A stretch of DNA of 64,000 nt from Sphingobacterium endophyticum (GTDB lineage: Bacteria > Bacteroidota > Bacteroidia > Sphingobacteriales > Sphingobacteriaceae). The stretch is from assembly GCF_009733535.1 (NCBI RefSeq), contig NZ_SMMI01000004.1:434001-498000 (forward strand), written 5' to 3'. Below are positions 61,247 through 64,000 of this stretch, piece by piece. The translations under genes were made by a program, and so were the position numbers. A model generated the notes under the pieces. That model worked only from the letters and a program-made list of their open reading frames with translations. It did no database searches and was not told the DNA's origin. How positions within the stretch are numbered: position 1 is the first letter of the stretch; every line of letters starts with the position of its first letter.

Positions 61247-62055
61247 TAAGCTAAGGGTTTAGAGTCTATGAATTTTGAATTAGGTTGGTGGTACACAGTG
61301 GTATAAGGATCAATACTGCTTGTCAGCCATACATTCCCACCAATTACAGAATGATGCCCCACTATTGTTTCACCTCCAAGAATGGTTGCTCCAGCATATA
61401 TAATGACATGGTCTTCGATTATTGGATGTCTTTGTGTATTTGCCATATTCTTTTCCACGCTTAGCGCTCCTAAAGTTACCCCTTGATAAAGTTTAACATG
61501 TTTACCAATTCGGGTTGTTTCACCAATGACAATTCCTGTTCCGTGGTCAATATGTAGATACTCATCAATAAAAGCTCCTGGATGGATATCAATACCGGTT
61601 TTGGAATGAGCATACTCGGTTAATATCCTTGGAATCAAAGGGATTCCTTGAATCCAAAGTTCATTGGCTAGTCTGTAAATACTGATCGCCAAAAAACCGG
61701 GATAGGTCCTGATGACCTCATTTAAACTTTGAGCCGCCGGGTCACCCTCCATGATGGCCTGCGCATCGGTCAGCATTCTTTGATAGATTGCAGGTAAATT
61801 CTCGAAAAACTTTTCCGAAACTTTCTTAATATCACAGCTCGAACAAGCTTTGGTTTTAAAAAGCATCAGATATAGATCAGCTTCAGATTGTTTGAATGCA
61901 TCTTCAATTTCTTGGACCGTATGGTATGTTTTGGAGTCACGTTCAGGGAACAGCAAATGCATCAGTTCTACAGCCCAATGCGCAATAGCTTTATTGCTCG
62001 GCATATCTTGAACCGCCTGCTGTTTCTGATAAATATGTTTGTAAAAATCCTCCAT
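61246..62055 (-). CDS. cysE: Serine O-acetyltransferase
   Basis: 269-residue enzyme making O-acetylserine, the substrate of the next gene. The N-terminal helical part (about 1-130) includes SLNEVIRTYPGFLAISIYRLANEL; the C-terminal left-handed beta-helix (about 150-245) has hexapeptide repeats with the catalytic HPGAFIDEYLHIDHGTGIVIGETTRIG and KLYQGVTLGAL, IIEDHVIIYAGATILGGETIVG. The long N-terminal extension is as in Bacteroidota and EpsC-type enzymes. The C-terminal tail, ending NSKFIDSKPLA, lacks the GIDDGMNL end that inserts into CysK in E. coli. 33 bases after the DUF3037 gene and coupled to cysM. Confidence 0.94.
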   Translation of the reverse strand: MEDFYKHIYQKQQAVQDMPSNKAIAHWAVELMHLLFPERDSKTYHTVQEIEDAFKQSEADLYLMLFKTKACSSCDIKKVSEKFFENLPAIYQRMLTDAQAIMEGDPAAQSLNEVIRTYPGFLAISIYRLANELWIQGIPLIPRILTEYAHSKTGIDIHPGAFIDEYLHIDHGTGIVIGETTRIGKHVKLYQGVTLGALSVEKNMANTQRHPIIEDHVIIYAGATILGGETIVGHHSVIGGNVWLTSSIDPYTTVYHQPNSKFIDSKPLA

Positions 62056-62088
62056 TGTTATTAGGTAAACGTATTTAAAAATTAATAA

Positions 62089-62472
62089 TTATAGCACTAG
62101 CTTATTGAATAATTCCTGATGAGTTGCGAACGCATCCGAACACAAACCGGGGTGTACCGATGAACATTGAATTAAGGTGCTTCTTTTTGCGGTTAACCAA
62201 CGAAATCTTTCCGTCTGATCTAATTGTGCCAGGGCACCGCCAGCTTTTGTACCAAGACAAACTTGCTTCATGGAGTCTAAGTGATCTAGTATTTGTTCAA
62301 AATCTATTTCTGGACTTAACAAAGAGCAACGATCAACATCAACGTGGAAGAGTATATCTGCATATCGTTGCTTTCTACAATACAAAAGAACGCCTATATT
62401 GATAAATTCCTCACGTTCAACACGTGGAACCAGCCGCACGACTGCATACTCATATAATGTTCTATCGTGCAT
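62089..62472 (-). CDS. DUF3037 protein, partner of HipA-like kinase
   Basis: 127 residues, small soluble protein opening MHDRTLYEYAVVRLVPRVEREEFINIGVLLYC, a pattern I recognise as DUF3037. The family is repeatedly found next to a HipA-like kinase gene, as here: the start overlaps the kinase stop by 11 bases, so translation is coupled. Function unknown; antitoxin-like or substrate roles are possible. The acidic and Cys-containing body (VDVDRCSLLSPEIDFEQILDHL) offers no catalytic motif. Followed at 33 bases by cysE. Confidence 0.8.
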   Translation of the reverse strand: MHDRTLYEYAVVRLVPRVEREEFINIGVLLYCRKQRYADILFHVDVDRCSLLSPEIDFEQILDHLDSMKQVCLGTKAGGALAQLDQTERFRWLTAKRSTLIQCSSVHPGLCSDAFATHQELFNKLVL

Positions 62473-63250
62473 GTTGAATTTGATTTACGAAAACCTGTGA
62501 ATTCTCTGCTCTCCTACCAATGAATTCCACGTATACATCCCTTACCTGTTCGGCAGTTAATTCTCTAACCTCATCGACCAACCATTCATCTGGAATAACA
62601 TTTAATATCTCACGAATATTATCCCTAGTAAACAAGGATTTATATGTTGAATCTATTTTGTCCACCTCTGTTGCTTTCGAAAGCAAGACATGATCCTTAA
62701 TTTGAACGAATGGTTTTTCAACACTTTCCTCCCAGTTATCCCAGTTATGATGAAAATATAGTGCCGCTCCATGGTCTATTAGCCAAAGCTCTTTATGCCA
62801 AATCAGCATATTGGTGTTTTTAACTGTTCGATCAACATTCATCAACAAGGCATCCAGCCAAACAATCTTTGAAGCTTCTTCAGCAGAAATATCGTCCACA
62901 TTAGCATCAAATGTTATGGCCCCATTCAGAAAGCTTACCCCTAAATTTTTTCCGACCGAAAACTTCAATAAATCCTGTATTTCCTCATCCGGCTCTGTTC
63001 TTCCAAATCCTTCATCCAGGTCTGCATACACCATTTCTGGAACTCTTAGCCCAAGAAAACGAGCAAGCTCACCTCCGATAAATTCAGCTACTAAGGCTTT
63101 CTTTCCTTGCCCCGCACCTCGAAACTTGATTACATAGCTGAATCCATCATCAGCATCCACCAAACCCGGTAAGGATCCACCTTCTCGAAAAGGCTGGATA
63201 TAGCGAATGATTTTCACCTCCCTGATCTCAGGACTTTTTATCTCTTGCAT
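62462..63250 (-). CDS. HipA-like kinase (HipA_2 type)
   Basis: 262-residue protein-kinase-like enzyme. Visible: the ATP-lysine region SYVIKFRGAGQGKKALVAEFIGGELA (K42), the catalytic-loop equivalent WLDALLMNVDRTVKNTNMLI with D140 and N145, and the Mg-binding LWLIDHGAALYF with D159. This D-R-x-x-x-N pattern is that of HipA/SCO-like kinases rather than HRD kinases. It lacks the HipA N-terminal domain and no HipB antitoxin is nearby, so it is not a standard hipBA module. The stop overlaps DUF3037 by 11 bases and the start abuts the DUF4269 stop directly. Targets unknown. Confidence 0.83.
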   Translation of the reverse strand: MQEIKSPEIREVKIIRYIQPFREGGSLPGLVDADDGFSYVIKFRGAGQGKKALVAEFIGGELARFLGLRVPEMVYADLDEGFGRTEPDEEIQDLLKFSVGKNLGVSFLNGAITFDANVDDISAEEASKIVWLDALLMNVDRTVKNTNMLIWHKELWLIDHGAALYFHHNWDNWEESVEKPFVQIKDHVLLSKATEVDKIDSTYKSLFTRDNIREILNVIPDEWLVDEVRELTAEQVRDVYVEFIGRRAENSQVFVNQIQHAR

Positions 63251-63775
63251 TTATTCGTTAATATGATAATTCAATAAACTCTCGTATGGATCTCCTTGCA
63301 AGCCTAATAGCTTCGCAAACGCAGGTTCGGTTTTCAATCCTTTAGATTTTAATTCCATTATCTGATTTTTGAAATCAGCTCCAAATTTCTCCAAAACCTC
63401 AAACTCCTTAACTAAATGCCTATAACCATACTGATCAACTACAGGCCTTCCCTCTCCATACAACTCAACAGGTATATCTGCTATTTTAAAGTTAGCAATT
63501 CCAACTTCTTTTCCACGAAGGGATTTCACTTTAAACCTATAATCTTTATGATTTTTGAAATTTTCAAGACAAAATTTTTCAAATTCCACTAAATCGTAGA
63601 CTTCACAAGCAATATCCAGGTCACTTCCTCTTAAAGCGATGTCAAGGGGAATAGTCCCAATAAGTATGGGGTTATAAGGCACTAACAGTTCCATAAGTGA
63701 AAACTTAGTCAATATATTATAGGACCTTTGTTGTATTTCACTCCCGGTTTTTAAGTAAACTATATCCTTGAACAT
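63251..63775 (-). CDS. DUF4269 protein, nucleotidyltransferase-like
   Basis: About 174 residues from the ATG at 63775 (an ATG at 63787 would add MEFP; a -7-like TAACTTTG at 63799-63792 would put transcription start near 63786, so the inner start seems better). The core GTIPLDIALRGSDLDIACE resembles the nucleotidyltransferase motif G-S-x-x-D-x-D, then a strand with VELYGEGRPV, and a helical end. I recognise it as DUF4269. Its stop immediately abuts the HipA-like kinase start. A small NTase next to a kinase suggests a regulatory or toxin-antitoxin-like module, but this is inference. Divergent from DUF1599. Confidence 0.75.
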   Translation of the reverse strand: MFKDIVYLKTGSEIQQRSYNILTKFSLMELLVPYNPILIGTIPLDIALRGSDLDIACEVYDLVEFEKFCLENFKNHKDYRFKVKSLRGKEVGIANFKIADIPVELYGEGRPVVDQYGYRHLVKEFEVLEKFGADFKNQIMELKSKGLKTEPAFAKLLGLQGDPYESLLNYHINE

Positions 63776-63914
63776 TGGAAATTCCATAATTCAAAGTTAC
63801 TGGAATGACCTTATAATTATTGTAATTCGAGGAAATTGTACACGAATGTGACTGAAAGGTTAATGATATTCTAGCTATATTTGTGAGAATCATACATTAA
63901 TGCAAAATCATTTT

Positions 63915-64000
63915 ATGGACACAAATACCGAATACAATCGTATTATAAGCATCTGCCAAGAATTATTTATTAAAAAGACAAAAGATTATGGTACTGCATG
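63915..64000 (+). CDS. DUF1599-domain protein, N-terminal fragment
   Basis: Frame from the ATG at 63915 runs off the window after 28 codons: MDTNTEYNRIISICQELFIK followed by KTKDYGTA. The KDYG motif after a helix is what I recognise from DUF1599 proteins of Bacteroidota, possibly nucleotide-acting. An in-frame ATG at 63900 is an alternative start. A TAnnTTTG-like element (TATATTTG) lies at 63876-63883. Confidence 0.7.
   Translation, partial: MDTNTEYNRIISICQELFIKKTKDYGTA

Noticed and set aside
60374..62055. Cysteine-responsive riboswitch or T-box before cysE-cysM
   Set aside because: Only 33 bases separate cysE from the upstream gene, with no structured leader.
62462..63250. Standard HipBA toxin-antitoxin module
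   Set aside because: No HipB-like helix-turn-helix gene adjacent and the kinase lacks the HipA N-terminal domain; it matches HipA_2/DUF3037 pairing instead.

Overview
The window is chromosomal DNA of a member of the Bacteroidota, most likely the Sphingobacteriaceae (Sphingobacterium/Pedobacter type). Support comes from moderately AT-rich DNA, promoter -7 elements of the TAnnTTTG type, a 13-gene dcw cluster without murF or ddl, an FtsZ with a long Bacteroidota-type tail, a CarboxypepD_reg/'LDEVVVVGY' module, an OstA-like LptD and a small histone-H1-like protein. I saw no transposase, phage gene, CRISPR array or rRNA.

Layout. 1-6.9 kb holds housekeeping genes: the start of gyrB, an OmpH/Skp-like lipoprotein, corA, then tsaB-yidD-rnpA-rpmH on the minus strand (rpmH is only 52 codons), mscL, an orphan NarL-type response regulator, a sugar-phosphate isomerase-like protein and a histone-H1-like protein. 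7.1-22.9 kb is one minus-strand division and wall operon: mraZ-rsmH-ftsL-ftsI-murE-mraY-murD-ftsW-murG-murC-ftsQ-ftsA-ftsZ. Its upstream region (22.9-23.5 kb) carries a MraZ box and a complex set of phased and inverted repeats. aspS and a lone lutB follow on the plus strand.

26.9-30.7 kb is a stress or surface-signalling locus: a secreted YfbK-type von Willebrand protein divergent from an ECF sigma factor and a membrane anti-sigma-like protein with a TonB C-terminal domain; both large proteins carry SusC-like sequence modules. A 366-bp inverted-repeat-bounded element with triloop hairpins precedes tsaD. 32-50 kb is mostly envelope biogenesis (TamB, TatA, LptD, two tandem amidases, an MCE/MlaD protein), mixed with tex, a MATE pump, an E2 acyltransferase and cinA. 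Five of the envelope genes have no ATG start and appear to use TTG.

49.8-64 kb holds an S9 peptidase, a small regulon (membrane protein, winged-helix regulator, small ORF, creD) with two copies of a perfect palindromic operator, an SMR transporter, tRNA-Leu(UAG), trigger factor, outer-membrane barrel proteins, and a minus-strand gene run: DUF4269 (nucleotidyltransferase-like), HipA-like kinase, DUF3037, cysE, cysM. A DUF1599 gene runs off the right end.

Most promising for follow-up: the repeated TACTTTGA-N3-TCAAAGTA operator around creD; the mosaic of MraZ-like and 11-bp phased repeats between mraZ and aspS; the hairpin element before tsaD; the sigma/anti-sigma/VWA locus; and the DUF4269-HipA-DUF3037 trio. 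All functional calls rest on motif recognition by eye; no database search was run.
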